A program made the translations under genes and the position numbers. A DNA stretch of 64,000 nucleotides from Scenedesmus sp. ARA3. Its lineage: Eukaryota; Chlorophyta; Chlorophyceae; Sphaeropleales; Scenedesmaceae. The DNA is taken from assembly GCA_004335835.1 (NCBI GenBank), contig RWJK01001878.1, positions 32,241 through 96,240 on the forward strand, read 5' to 3'. The notes beneath the pieces are model-generated. The model worked only from the letters and a program-made list of their open reading frames with translations, made no database searches and had not been told where the DNA came from. Position 1 is the first letter of the stretch, and each line of letters opens with the position of its first letter. Of the stretch, positions 38,418-51,310 are shown in pieces.

Positions 38418-40804
38418 ATGACCAGGATTCGTGGCCTGCACGTCATTCTTTCTGGACTATTGGGATTTATAGCTGGCTCTCTACTGTTCGGGCAGCAGTA
38501 CTGGCAGGCGCCGCTTGGAAGCTCCTTGTTGACAGCAGTGCAGCAGCAGCAGCACCAGCACGTAAGAGCGATCAGGAGCGCTCCATTTCATTACCAAGCA
38601 GCAGCACGACGTGAAGATGCTCTCTACAATCCACAGCACGCAGCATCACCGCCCGCAGCAGCAGCAACAGCTTCTGTCAAGAGGGGGCTCCCTTCTGACA
38701 GGTGGAGGCCTCAAGCCATCACAAAATGTGCCCCTGGCATGTCTCAGCAGTATGCTCCCTGCTTGAACTACACAAACCTGCAAGCAGCAGAGGAACTGGT
38801 GTACCCTGACTTCCGCATCAGGCTTCCGAGGTACCTGCAGCCAGAGCACGTGTGGCTGATTAAGCAGTTCCTACACACACGCTTCAAGTCAGATAGGCAC
38901 TGGCACTACTACCTGAATCAGCATGGAAGGTGAGACAGGCTTGCACTGTCTTTACGTGGGTTGAACATTAGGGCTGTATCCGCTGCAATGTATGGGGTAA
39001 TATACTGTGTTTTCCGCTCTGCTTTCTGTCTGTATGCCACCCTCCCTGCCGTCCAGCCTGCTGCTCGCAACCTGAGACTACCAGCCCTATCACAGTCAGT
39101 CACCCACTCACCATGTTGATTTCAAAAAAAAACACCAACAACATCAAGCTGTCTGATGCTGCTGTGCTGACTGAACCAATCAGGAACCTTGTGTTTGCCA
39201 ATGCCACCTACACATCCAACCCACCCCCTTACTGGACTGGCCAGCGCTACTGCATGGCAGGAACCCCAGCAGACCACAGCCAGTTTGCACAAACAGCACA
39301 GCAGCAGCCAGCTCGCCAGCTGCAACAAGGCACCACCAGCAGCTCGGCAGCCCCCAGCGCAAGCTCAGCAGCAGCAGCGGCAGCGGCAGCAGCAGCAGCA
39401 GCAGCAGCAGCAGCGTGGCAAGCTGGCGGTAGCCCACCGCGCTTCGAGCAGAGTGTGATGTTTGCTGCTGCGCCTGACAGCCACCTGTTCCAGCACTTCA
39501 TGGACCGCACTGCAATGATGCTGGCACAGACTGAGGGCCTGCGCAGCAGCAGCACAAAATACATTGCCCTGCCACCCAAGTGAGTGTTAGCGATAATCCC
39601 TCCAAGAGTCATGTTGACTATCCATTGCTTGAGCAGCAGCTGGTGACAGATTGTGTCGAGGCCTTATCACAGCAGACCTTCAGATAGGTGTACGTCTGTG
39701 CATGCCATTGTCATTGGCCACGCCTGCAGCAACTCAGCCTACGTGTACCTACCTCTTGGCAGCACTACAGCTACTGTACTGTTGCACTTCAGGGCGATGT
39801 GCAAAGGTTCAACTCATTCCAATGTATGACAGCATGAGCAGCAGAATCCTCCTGCCCCGCACAAACTGTGCAAGCCGTGTTGCGTTGTCAGTGCAGCGGC
39901 CCAGGTGCATGTCCATACACAAGACAACCTCTGCAAATGTTATCACGTCACTGCACCCTCGAAATCCTTTGGAACTGCAGAAGCCCTGTAGTGGCAGACT
40001 CCTGGCGGCTCCTTGCTAACGTCACCCAGCCCTTGCAGCAGCTGCTGACCCTTACACATACTGCTTGTTCACGCTGACTGTGCAGGAGCCCCGCTGTGGC
40101 AGATTCCTGGCGGCTGCTGGCCAACGTCACCCAGCCCACGCAGCAGCTGCTACCTCTTACACTTACTGCTGTATTCACGCTGACTGTGCAGGAGCCCGCT
40201 GTAGCAGACTCCTGGCGGTTGCTGGCCCACGTCACCCAGCCCTTGCAGCAGCTGTTGTTGCTCAAGCATACTGAAAATGACGGTGTGTTTGTTTACGCTG
40301 CGTCTGCAGGAGCCCTGCAGTGGCAGATTCCTGGCGCCTGCTGGCCAACGTCACCCAGCCCACGCAGCAGCTGCTGCGGCCCGGGCCTGCCACCACAGCC
40401 GCCTCATTCATCTTTGCATGCGACACACCTCTGGTGCACCCTTATTTAATGCAGCGGGTCAGTGAGCAGAGCCTGGCAGCAGCTGGCCTGCCGCCTGAGG
40501 GAGTGCCCGCAGAAGAGCGCAAGGTGGTGCTGCTGGTGACGCGCATGGGGGATGCGGCTGTCAAAAACGGCGGTAGGAGGTAAGGGCAGCGCTGCTGCTG
40601 GTGGTGGTGGTGGGGATGCAGAGAATGCTGGGGTTATGGTCTATGGTTGGTTAGGTTGTGAAATTGCAGCGGGTCACTGAGCAGAGCTTGGCAGCAGCTG
40701 GCCTGCCGCCTGAGGGAGTTCCTGCAGCAGAGAGGAAGGTGGTGCTGCTGGTGACGCGCATGGGGGATGCGGCTGTGCACAACAGTGGTAGGAGGTAAGG
40801 CTGC

Positions 40805-40845
<41 letters not shown>

Positions 40846-41043
40846 TTGCGGGGGCATGTGTTAGTTTACAAAGAGCTGTGGCGACGGCTGCAGCTGCTCC
40901 AGCAGTAGAGGTTCCTCTAACTCACTGTTATGCTGGTTTGCGCACAGCCATCAGCGGCAGCTTGCATGGAGCTCTTGGAGCTGTGCTATGCTGCCATAGT
41001 GTTTGGCTTAGTGACATTGCCTGCGCAAGCCAAGCGTGTCTGC

Positions 41044-41075
<32 letters not shown>

Positions 41076-41571
41076 TGTGGTTTACAGGTGGCTCAACTAC
41101 CAGGACTGTAAGCCCCAGATCCAGCAGCTGCTGGACAGCCGGGGCCGTGGTGAATTCACACAGGAATTCAACGCATCTGCCTTCCCCAGCCACACAGCAG
41201 CCATGCGTTTCTGGAGCAGCCAAGTCCGTGCTGTGATCGGTCCACACGGCGGAGCGTTCTACAACCTGTTTTATGCCTCGAGCCCTACGGCAGTGCTGGA
41301 GATCTGGCCAGTGTCCGAGGTTTCGGCCGACCGGCAGCAGCAGGTCGACAACGATCACGTGCCGAGTCCGAACTTGTTTTGGGAGATCTCGCATCTGCGG
41401 CAGCTGCAGCACTGGGTGCTTCCGATGAAGAGCTTGAGCGCTTACGAAAGTGATGTGGTGGTTGATTGCCGGCAGGTGGTGGAGGCACTGCAGCTCAGCT
41501 TGCAGGAAGATCCAGCAGAGAGTGAGCCGGATCTGGAGCCATTTTATCAGGGCACCCGATGGTCCGCGTGA
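38418..41571 (+). CDS. GT61/DUF563 family glycosyltransferase, type II membrane protein
   Basis: Golgi-type glycosyltransferase related to plant xylosyl/arabinosyl transferases and animal EOGT. Exons 38418-38929, 39100-39579, 40310-40579 and 41088-41571 close in phase to 581 residues. Near the N-terminus a single membrane anchor (LHVILSGLLGFIAGSLLFG) follows a short basic cytosolic end. The luminal part contains SDAAVLTEPIRNLVFANAT, LPRYLQPEHVWLIKQF, DSHLFQHFMDRTAMML, VVLLVTRMGDAAV and the family hallmark VRAVIGPHGGAFYNLFYASS, followed by AVLEIWP and LFWEISHL. An Ala-rich run lies in exon 2. The acceptor of exon 2 (after 39099) is chosen by frame and is less certain than the others. Exon 3 has three 5' echoes and one 3' echo. 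The donor sugar cannot be predicted. A TGTAA at 41617-41621, 46 nt after the stop, could be the polyadenylation motif. Confidence 0.85.
39976..40255 (+). repeat. Three echoes of GT61 exon 3, 5' edge
   Basis: Copies starting near 39976, 40084 and 40188 (spacing about 103 bp) repeat the acceptor and VADSWRLLA(N/H)VTQP(T/L)QQLL of exon 3 (40310). All keep a gcag acceptor. Confidence 0.9.
40664..40799 (+). repeat. Echo of GT61 exon 3, 3' edge
   Basis: A ~135-bp near-identical copy of 40450-40582, encoding RVTEQSLAAAGLPPEGVPA then VVLLVTRMGDAAV and the donor aggaggtaagg. It keeps an open frame and has an acceptor-like gcag at its 5' side. Confidence 0.9.
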
Positions 41572-44500
41572 CTTCACGGTAGCTGAGGAGATCGTAGTTG
41601 TGCTGCCACACAGCAATGTAAGCTCTCTGTCATTTATGGGCCTAGACAGTGAAGTAAGTGCCATGGCTTATTGATGATGTGATGACAGTTAGTGAGCGTA
41701 ACCGACGATCTCAGATGTGAGTTGTCTTGTTACCAGTTAGCATGTACAGTAGAATGTCGCCCGGGGCCAAAAAATGCAAACTGCAGCAGCCGCACTGCAG
41801 TTGAGGCAGTGACTGCTGCGTAGACAAGCCAACACTGAATCTCTCGACGCTGTAAGCAAAGTAAGGCGCCACATAGTGCTGAAGGTCGGGCCAGTTGATT
41901 GGCTCCGAATGAAATGGTAAAAGAGACGCCTCTTCAAGCACCCCTTTTTAGGAAGCCCTGCTGAATTGACAGACAGACCAGGGCCAAGCAACACCAGCTA
42001 TTGCAGGGATGGAATGGCCAGGCGGCAATTTTGGTTGTTGCTCGGCCATTCCAGACACGAGCGCCCAGCTTTTTAAGTAACGTGACTGCGTGGCAGTATT
42101 ATTGGACCCACGGAACTCCCCAAGGCGGATCACACACAGACAGCACACGGCCTGCATGCCCGACAACAGAGTGCACACCACTGCCGTTCATGCAGCATCA
42201 GTCGCTTTTCACACCACCGCACCAACAGCAGGCCAGCAACCGTCCAGAAGCGTGCGCACGCATCCATGTACTTTGTGCGCATGCTGTGATCTGCTTGCTG
42301 CAGCTCGCGGCTCCCATGCATGCAGTCATAAACATGTGCACGACAGATTGACATGTGGCCACGCTACCCCCGGGCACGCCACCATGAAAGAAAGGATGCA
42401 GAAACAACAGCATCATGCAAGTGTGGCACCTTGTAAGCTGCTGCCTCCCTTGGAAGCACGAACAGCATTAGCAGAGCCAGCTTCAAATCTTGCTGCTGCT
42501 TGGGGTCACGTACATGACCGCAGGTACCGGAGATAGAAGACACAAGCCGCCAGACTGCCAGACAACACAAGCCGCTAAACCAGAAACCACACACATAGGT
42601 GGCTGGGCTGTGACACACAAACACACAGGATCATGTGCACTCACGGCATGTACCCGGTAACATAACACATGGCTGTGCAGCAGCAAGCCTGCGGTCTGTT
42701 GTGGCAGGACCTCAGGATGCACTGCACAGGAGCGATGATGGTGGCATGGTGGTTGCGCTAAAGCATTGCTCCGCTGTTCAACGAGTATTCAAAAACCCCG
42801 GACGTAACAGTCACATGCATCCACGCCTACGTCAGTGGCTGCCGCAGGAGCACCAGCTGGCTGCTGCTGCTCACAGCGCACCCTACCAAAGGCGTGTGCG
42901 GTCCACCTGCCCAAGACTGAGCAGCAGTGCCCTGCTCAACTGCATGCGGCAGCTATACAAAAACACATGTGGGTGTACACCCACGCACGCACCCAAACAG
43001 ATCGATCAAACCAGCGTCGCGGGTAAGTTTGTTGTTTGCAGCTACACCGCGTGCACGTCCCTCGGCAGCCACATTCGCCAAGCAGTGACGAAAGCTCGCC
43101 TCACCACGCAACCCAGGGCATCGGCCACCGAAAGGAATTGCATGGCCCGGTTATGTATGATGCAGCAAGGAATACATGCAGCATCACGCGACAGCCGCTC
43201 CCAGTAAGAATCCGAGGCGCCGACACCTCACATCGCAACCACATCATCACCATCCATGGCCACTGCAACCAAGCCACCTGCGGCGGATGCACCGGTCCGC
43301 CGAACCAGCCACTCAAGCACCAGCCCTGCGTGCAAAGTTCCTAGCACACCAAAGGAGAGAGAAGAACGTGCACCTGCATGCTCGTCAAATCCGCAACCAC
43401 CACCATCAACCGAACCTGCCGGGCTGAGGCGATGCGCGGCCTCAGCCATTCATCGCAGCACTTGACATGCATCACCACATGCCCAGCAGTTGCCTGGTTG
43501 TCATCCACAGGCACACAACCTGCAGCGCAGTAAGACAAGCCGCAGCATCGGCAGAAGCCCTGCTTTCAGGGGCCAAGCCATGTGCAGCATACGACACAAA
43601 CCCGACACAACATACATGCAGCAAACTGTCACATAGTCATCAGTGCACAGTAGTGGATATACCGACGTGCAGCAGCGCATTCGCTGCCTGCTGCCACACA
43701 CTGCAAACAAGTGCTGTCCTCAACAGGCAGATGAAGAACTGCTAGCGCCGCTGCATACAACACGTGCGATCTGAAACAGCAGCAGCAGCGCCTGAGCTGG
43801 CAGCCAAGAGCTGCTAGCTGCAATCACAAGAATAGCTCAAGCCCTGCTGGCAACAACAGGCATGGATGCTCCTCAGCAGCATACAAGTACTCAAACAATA
43901 GCAGCAGAAAAGAACTGAAAAGGCAGAGAAATGGCTCAACAACAACGGATCTGGCAGGGCGCACGACAGCTGCGCACCAGCTGCTTGCAAACATGTCTAG
44001 TTGCTGAAACATCTGTAACCAGGCACCGCGACTGCCAGAAGCAAAGGGACAGCAGCGCACCACCCACCAGGGTGAGATCAGCCTGAGTGGCGCATTGCAG
44101 GAGCCGGCAGTCATGGTAAAGAATCAGCAGCCGTTGCGCCACAACAGCGACACGGGCATCACCCGGTGAACAGGGCTGCCGCAAGATGGGCCAGACGGCC
44201 AAAGCTGCACAGAACTCCACACGGCACGCAATGATGCTGCGCAGGAGTAAGAGGCTGCAGAGCCGGGTACACTAGAAGCAGACTGTGCCGACATTGTAAG
44301 AGAACCCATGCACACACTGAGGCAGGCGCTCTTTCAGAAGACAGCCCTTCCAGTGCTAGCAACAACAGCGTCAACCATCGCACCGCTGCCTGACACAAGC
44401 TGTGGCAGCTGCAAGCGCAGCAGCTTGCTCGCAGGCCACAATTGCAGAGCAGCCAAGGCATGATAAGACAAGGTACATGTACAAGACAAGCTCAACATCA

Positions 44501-46085
44501 GCAGGGTCGTTGTAGACGCCTGCAAGGAATCCTGAACAACGCATAAGCTCTCATGCCGGGCCAAACACGCCGTTACCAGAAGCCGTACGACAGTGCAAAA
44601 GCAAGAACCGCAACACAACACCTGCCGCTGCTTTATGGCAGGCAGGATCTATGGGTAGCAACGAGTAGTAAACCTAGAGGTGCCCCGCTGCCTGCCGTCG
44701 CAAGGACAGCAAGAGCAAAGTGAGGACATTCACACAAGATAAGACACATATGCGGAATGCTACTGCTGCAGCCGCAAGATGAAGGCCTAGAGTAATGCAT
44801 GAGGCACACGCATGCAGCCCGAACTGTATGTGTATACATATGTTGGTGTGATGTGTGCTCAGCCGCCCTTGTACCCAGGCATGTAGATATGAGTAAACTG
44901 ATATATGGGGGTTGTGCGCCTCCTCATTTTGCTGCAAACTGCACAGCCTAGCAGGCTGATACAGGACGCACCACAGGCAATGACAGTGATTGGCGCAAAG
45001 CAGGTCGCTTGTGTGTGGCTGACTGCAGAACTCCGCTGATTTATGCAAGCACACACGCTGCCGCACCGAAACACACTGCAGCAAGGCTACAGCTCACGCA
45101 CAGTAAAGACACACTAAGAGTAAGTAACACACTAATGCATACGTAGCTTTTGGCAGTCCTGCAACCCCATCACTTCTCAAGACACTTTCAGCACTGTGCC
45201 CCTCAGCTGCGGGCACTGCAGCAGCAGCCGCACAGACCCGCATCATCCAAGCCCGCATGCACCAGTGCTCAACACAGCATGTTGTGTATGCTCCTACAGC
45301 GCGCGGTGGGTAAGTAGTTGTAACGCACGCTTCACCAGGCAAGCACACAAGTAACGGCGCATGCGGCGCCATGCAGTAGTCCGACCACCTCCAGCCCACT
45401 GTCTGCTGGTAACAACACAGCAAGCCAAACCCCAGCCGGGAACCTGTCTCGTTATATGTAAACCCCAGTGATGTAACTGTGTGCACGTCGCATCATGACT
45501 GTACACACCGCAGACGCGCCCGCCCACCCCAAATCATACACACACACCAAGCAACAACTGCAGATGCAGAAAGCCGCAGAAAGGTGCAGCACAGCTCTGC
45601 ACCATGATTGCAGGACACAGCGGCACACCCCGCAACCCTTTCCCGCTTGCCCTCTCACCCATCCCTACATGCGTGGTCATCCGCCAGTTGCCTCACCCTG
45701 ATTTGTGCACCTGGTCACACCCACCACTGCGCAGTATGCAGCACAGCACTGCTGCGCAGCGCTTCAACGCGTCAACCAACCAAGTAGAAACCCAGCAAGC
45801 TTGCAACTTCAAACCAGTCACGCCAGCCAGTCCAACCCAGAACCTGTGCCTCCAACCCAGAACCCAGCGTGAAAACCCGCCTCGCACACTGGGACACACA
45901 GTAGCACGCTTTTCCTACTGCCCAGCATGCTGCTCACCAGACGTAGCACCAGCTACAGGCAGATTCCACCAAGTCACACAATTCCCAAACACCTGCTGTC
46001 CCAGCATGCTGCTGACCAGACATAGCACCAGCTACAGGCAGGTGCAAGCAGTTCACACAATCTGCCAAGCAGGTCACACAAACAC
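41572..46085. other. 4.5-kb AC-rich gene-poor stretch
   Basis: Lies between the convergent GT61 (+) and bZIP (-) genes. From about 42.0 kb the plus strand is rich in A and C, that is GT-rich on the minus strand, as in 3' flanks of minus-strand genes. Open frames are short on both strands and none shows a recognisable domain. CAG microsatellites are scarce here. It could be a long 3' UTR, a non-coding transcript, or degraded mobile-element sequence. Confidence 0.5.
45922..46042 (-). repeat. Two echoes of the bZIP gene 3' end
   Basis: About 45922-45965 and 46000-46042 are diverged copies of 46090-46135, which encodes LPVVGAVVSSMLG at the C-terminus. All contain (c)ccagcatgctgct on the plus strand. 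Confidence 0.8.
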
Positions 46086-48683
46086 CTACTGCCCCAGCAT
46101 GCTGCTGACCACAGCGCCCACCACAGGCAGGTAGGGCCAGCACGCCATGCACATCTTGGCCACCTGCTCATTGCTCAGCAGGCCCTGCAGCGCCCACTCG
46201 TAACTCAGCGTCATCGCGCATGCGCGCGCAGCATACGCCTCAGCGGCAGCAGCGAGCCCTGCGCCGCCCTCAATCCCGGATCCTGCAGAGCCAGCCGCCA
46301 GCGTGTCAGCCAGCTGCTGCCGGTCCTGCGCCAGGCGGCCCAGCGCCGCGCTGTACACCTCCAGGAGCGCCTCCAGCTGCTGCTGCTGCTGGGGTGAGGC
46401 CGGCGCTGGCAACTGCTGCGCCACATTTTCCCAGAAGTCCCTGCCCACCTCGACTGAAGCACCATTCTCAAGGTTGAGCAGCACTGAGTGGCTGCAGGAA
46501 GGGCCGCCAGCAGGTTCCTGCAGGCCGTGCTGCAGCTGCGCCAGCTGCAGCAGGTCCCCGATGGCCAGAGGGAACGCAGCAAAGCCAGAGCTGCTGCTGT
46601 TGGCTGCTGGGGAGGCCGGCGAGGCGCTGCGCTGCTGCTGCTGCGCTGCGTTGGATGGCAGCAGGCCCTGCGCGAGGTGCTCGGCAGTGCCAGAGACGTA
46701 GGCCTTGTAGCGGCCAGCAGCAGCGATGGCGGCGGTGTGGCTGCGCTGCTGGGCTTGCTGCTGAGACAGTGTGGCGCCGCGCTGCAGCTCATACTCGACA
46801 CGAGCCAGCACTGCTGCCCAGTTGGCGTCCCCAGGGTGTGCGGCGGCGCTGCTGGCACCCTGCACTGCTGCCAGGGCGCTGTCGAGCGCCGCAGCAGCAG
46901 CGTCGCGTGATGCCCCGAGGTTGCCGGTGCTGCTGCTGGTGCTGCTGGCGGCGCTGGTGACTGCTGTGGGTGTGTGGAGCTGCAGGGATGCCATCTGGCT
47001 GAGCACTTCATCGCTGGATGCAATGGCTGCTTGCAGGACTTGGTGCTTCAGCTGCAGTGCTGCGTGCTCTGCCTCTAGCTGCATCGCCTGCTCCTGCATG
47101 GCTGCAATGTCTGCTTCCATGCCTTCCACCTGATTAGTTGACGGTTGGATCGGATGCGGAGTGGGTTTGGTTGTGGGTTGGTTGGTTGGTGGATGGTTGT
47201 CGGGTAGGATTAGCAGGGTGGAAAAGCACAAAGATGGAGGCAAGCGGCAGCAGCAGCAATGCAGAGTGAGTTGTTGTTGAGGAAGGGAAGGGTTACGTAC
47301 AGGTTTTCAAGGCCCTGCATCACAATCGGTGCTGCATCACCAGCTGGCATCTTGACACAGCGCTGCGCAGGCACTGCAGCAGTAACACAGAGGCATAACT
47401 GGCTATAACGGCCTGCAGCTGAAGAAGAAGCGCACATGTTTGTACATACAAAGTGCGCTGGTGGTTCTGCTGTGTGGTGGTGTATCTGCTGTGCAGGAGC
47501 ATTGCAGGAGCATAGTCAGCCTGCCACTCACCATGCCCTTCTTGCGCTGCCGGTATGCCTTGATTGCCAGGTAGCCACGGGAGTACTTGCCGGGGTTCAG
47601 CGGAGGCCTCCCACGCTTCTTGGGGCCTGCAGCTGCAGCCATATCATCCTCGCTGCTTGCAGGAAACACTGCCTTGGCTGCCTGCTGCGGCTGCTGCAGC
47701 TGCTTGGCTGCCGGCCGCTTGGTGCCGGCTTGCTTGGGGGGCTGGCGCTTGCTTGCAGGACGGCGTGCGGCTGTGGCTGCTGCTGCTGCATCTGCTGCTG
47801 CCAGCACCTGCTGTGCGGTGGTCACCTGCTGGTGCTGGTTGCGCTGGGGTGTGGCGTATGGCTGCTGGTGCTGCTGCTGCTGGTAGGTGAAGTGGCTGGG
47901 CTCCTGCTTGAGCTGCAGAGCCTGCTGCAGCTGCTGCAGCTCGTGAGGCAGCATCAGAGGCGATGACTCATAGCTGTGCTGCTGGTAGGGCTGCAGGCAG
48001 GGCTGGGGCTGCATGCCGGATGGCTGCGGCACCATGTGCTGCTGGTGCTGTGGAGCGAGCAGGAGCTCCAGCAGGTGCTGCTGCTCCTCTGGTGTGAGGG
48101 TCAGGTTGTTGCGTGTGTCCGTGTTGCTGCTGTTGCGCGGGGCAGCGAGGGCTGCTGCTGCTGCTGCGTGCTGGGAGCTGCTGGCGAAAGCTGCCTGCTG
48201 CTGTTGTTGGACCAGCAAGTTGGGCCCCAGGTGCGAGAAGGGGCTGATGCCTGGCGCTGCCACAAGCCTGGATGTGGTAAAAGACGGCATTTGCTGCTGC
48301 GAAGGGGCCTGGTAGCCAGGGAACGGCGCAAAGCTGCCCTTGCCAGGCTCCAAGACCTGCTGCAGCTGCTGCTCCACGCTCAGGGTGCTGGCACCGTTGC
48401 CGCCCATCGGAACATCTGATTCACATGACTGGATGGAGCTGGGGCAGGATGGGCTCTGTTCTGCCGCGACAGGCGAGGAGCAGAGCGCTTGCAGAAGCAA
48501 GTCGTTCACGCCGAAGGCAGGGGCAGCTCCCCAGTCTGTAGACTGCCCTGTCTGTACAAACAAATTGTCTATAAGCAGGTCCATGGCTTTCGGCTGCTCC
48601 GTTGGCCTGGCACCCGCTTGGCTAGTGAAGCTCGGTGCGGCACTCGCAACTCCGTGAGAGCATGTAAAGCTGCAGAAGCTCAC
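46086..48683 (-). CDS. Variant bZIP-like transcription factor with AT-hook-like motif
   Basis: Exons 48683-47532 and 47129-46086 join in phase 0 to give up to 731 residues; an internal Met at about 48585 (MDLLIDNLFV) is a possible later start. The first half is rich in Gln, Ser and Ala runs, like activation domains. At about residues 355-385 is KKRGRPPLNPGKYSRGYLA then IKAYRQRKKGM, a basic region preceded by an AT-hook-like RGRP. The next exon immediately supplies a zipper with Met/Leu at seven-residue spacing (VEGMEADIAAMQEQAMQL, then AALQLKHQVL). The usual invariant Asn of the bZIP basic region is not present (Tyr at the expected place). The C-terminal half is Ala/Gln-rich, ending with LLSNEQVAKMCMACWPYLPV. 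Targets are unknown. Confidence 0.65.
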
Positions 48684-51047
48684 TATTGGCTACAGTGATT
48701 TTAAACAGGCAGTCACTGGTGCTTTGGGCTACTTCCGGGGATGTTCCGAATGAGCGTAAGCCTGGAGGAGCTGGATCTGGCCTCTAAGAGAACAAACAAA
48801 TACTAAATCTCGTGTTTATCCACAATGTGCGTATGAATAGGTAAGCAGGGAGGCATATGTGGAGCATGTCGGGCACATGTTCTCTTATCAAATCGCACCG
48901 GTGCTCGGTAGTAAACCCGAAGTCTCAGGCAGCCCAGCCGCAGCAGCTGCAAACGGTAGCTTCTTCTCAAGCTTGGAGCCGCAGCAGATTCTCTGGCACA
49001 TGCACTGATGAAGTCACTGCCAGTGATACTTTATCCCAGCCACATGTGCGACTTTCATGGTGCCTGCTTGCACCAAAATTTCCTCAAAATATGATAGTCG
49101 AACAATGACGCTGTCCGGCAGGTGCCTACTTGCGACTTGACAAGCCCGGCCTCATTTGTAAGGGCCCAAAACAGGTCGGGCTGATTGCCCTCCCGAGAGC
49201 ACTGCGCGCAGGGCATGGTATGTAAAGGGGATGCTTTGAAGTAATCCAGCAAATATTACTGTAAGCAAGAATCGGGAACAGAAAGCATGGGCCGCCAGTA
49301 ATCAGAACGTCATACCTGCCCTCCTGCACTGCTGGAGGTCCACATGTACCCCATGCCCCATCTGGGACTGCAACTGGCAGCCACTTCTGTGACCCAACGC
49401 TTAGCATGCCGCATTGTAACTGTACCCTTAGCCACAACATGTTGAGCAGCAAGCAGCAGCGATGCAGCGTCACAATGCATCAATGCATGTGGGTGACCCT
49501 TACTATGCGGTGGTACCGCAGCACACCCGCAGCCGCACAATCCACCCAAAACAATCACCGATGCCATCAGACATGGCATATCACTCGACTGCCAACATGG
49601 CACAACGATCTGGAAGGTCCAACGCACTGGCGGCCTCAACGGCCCTCAGCACTGCTGCCAGACTGTCGGGCTGCATGCAAGTGCACAGCTGCGCAGCACT
49701 AGTATGATTGATGCTGGGCTGGCAACAAGTGGTTTCCAGGGTTGCCCCCGATGGCGCAAGCACTTGGCAGCTGTTGGCTGAGGCAGACGCTGCCGACACA
49801 AATGTGTATGTACACTTGAAAGTTTAGTGCGTAAAAGAAAACCAGCTGCCCACAACCACCATGTGTACACCATGCATGCGTCTACAGCAGCACAACAAGG
49901 CCCGCAGCCGCGCAGTGCAGTGGGACTGCCATTGGCAGCTCAGGGCTCATAGCCAGAACATGAAAATGAAGTATTGTACACCTGCTCGCTGTGCTGCAGG
50001 CCCCAGCCACAGCACCCACTGGCAGGATGGAGCGAGCAGCACATGTCCCGATCAACAGCCTACAGGGAACGACCAACAAGCCACAACAGCACCTAATAGT
50101 GCCAAGCAGTAGCTGCTGTCCCTGACAGCGCAACCAGTTGCACCAGTAACTTACCCGCTTCAGCACAAAGGCGACATGCTAAGCAGTTCTGCAGCTGCGC
50201 TCTTCATTGGGCGGCAAACTTCGGAAACTCAGCCCTGCCAAACAAAACAGAACATGGATACATTCTAACACAGCGGTCCCCAACCCGCATGCAAACAAGG
50301 CTCAAACAAGGCTGAACGGGTCGTACTGCTACATTGAAACATGGGTAGTACAGCACACAAACTGGTCAAAGGTTGGTACAAAAAGTACAAAGCACTAGCC
50401 GCGCATGCATGCGGTCACAAACACCAGGCCCCACACCAACCCCTAGCAGCGCCAAGCACACAAAGTTGTGCTGCTTGCTCACATTCCCGCCCTCAAGCAA
50501 CTACGCAGCTCAGCCGGTCGAATGACTGCCTGCAAGCCAGCAAGCCAGGTTTCTTCATTTGCACTAGATGCGCCTAGAAAAGCACTCACTGCAGTTGCTG
50601 CAGCACTAGAGCTCTCTCTCTGCCTGCTAGCCAACCAGTAGTCTGCTCAGCGCACATAACCCAGCACACTAGCCCACATCCAAATCCACCTCGTGCGAGC
50701 TGCATTTGTCCGCACACAGTGAACTTCACTCGCAACTCACCCCTGCCTGCGAGGCGCAGCCGAATGAGAGCCGCGCCATTGTACGGGATATCCCGCTCTA
50801 ATGCCCGCCCCAGCCCTCTCAGCACAGCACTGCACAGCACAGTCACTAGCCAAGCCACTCTTCAAGCGCCGATCGGCACCACACGCTGATGTGCGGTGCC
50901 GTAGTAACCACGCCAACTGCACACGCAAACAGCACCCACACAAGGCACCATATCTGCTCACTGCACTCAAAAATGCAAAGTGCTCTGCAATCATAGGTTC
51001 ACCCAAACACTGGAGCAGCTGCACCCCGGCCCCGCACCATCCACCCC
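48684..51047. other. Intergenic, bZIP promoter and HAD 3' flank
   Basis: No supported gene in about 2.4 kb. The right part (about 49.86-51.05 kb) is AC-rich on the plus strand, fitting the 3' flank of a minus-strand gene. Short minus-strand frames at 49126-49640 show no recognised domain. Confidence 0.45.
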
Positions 51048-51310
51048 TCACTCCTCCAGCTCCATCAATGCCTTTTGCGATGCCCCGAAGGATTAGGGTG
51101 TAATCAGCCACTGGGGTTCACCCAGCCGCATGCTAACCAGCTGAACTTGGTGCACTGGCTGGTCTCACTCCTCCGCCACCATCATTGCATTTGCGGTGCC
51201 CTCAAGGATTAGGGTGTGTCCAACCACTGGGGTTTACCCAGCCGCACGCTAACCAGCTGAACATGATGCACTGGCTGGACTCACTCCTCCGGCTCCATCA
51301 TTGCATTTGC
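51048..51310 (-). repeat. Triplicated 3' end unit of HAD-like gene
   Basis: Three tandem units of about 113-120 bp, each with tcactcctcc at its start (51048, 51168, 51281). The genuine stop codon is in the 51281 unit. The other two lie in the 3' flank and repeat the last ~10 codons, the stop and downstream sequence. Confidence 0.85.

Noticed and set aside
46211..47023. 270-codon minus-strand frame within the bZIP second exon
   Set aside because: It is a shifted frame of the same exon, made of Ser/Arg/Pro low-complexity residues, while the other frame continues the zipper in phase.
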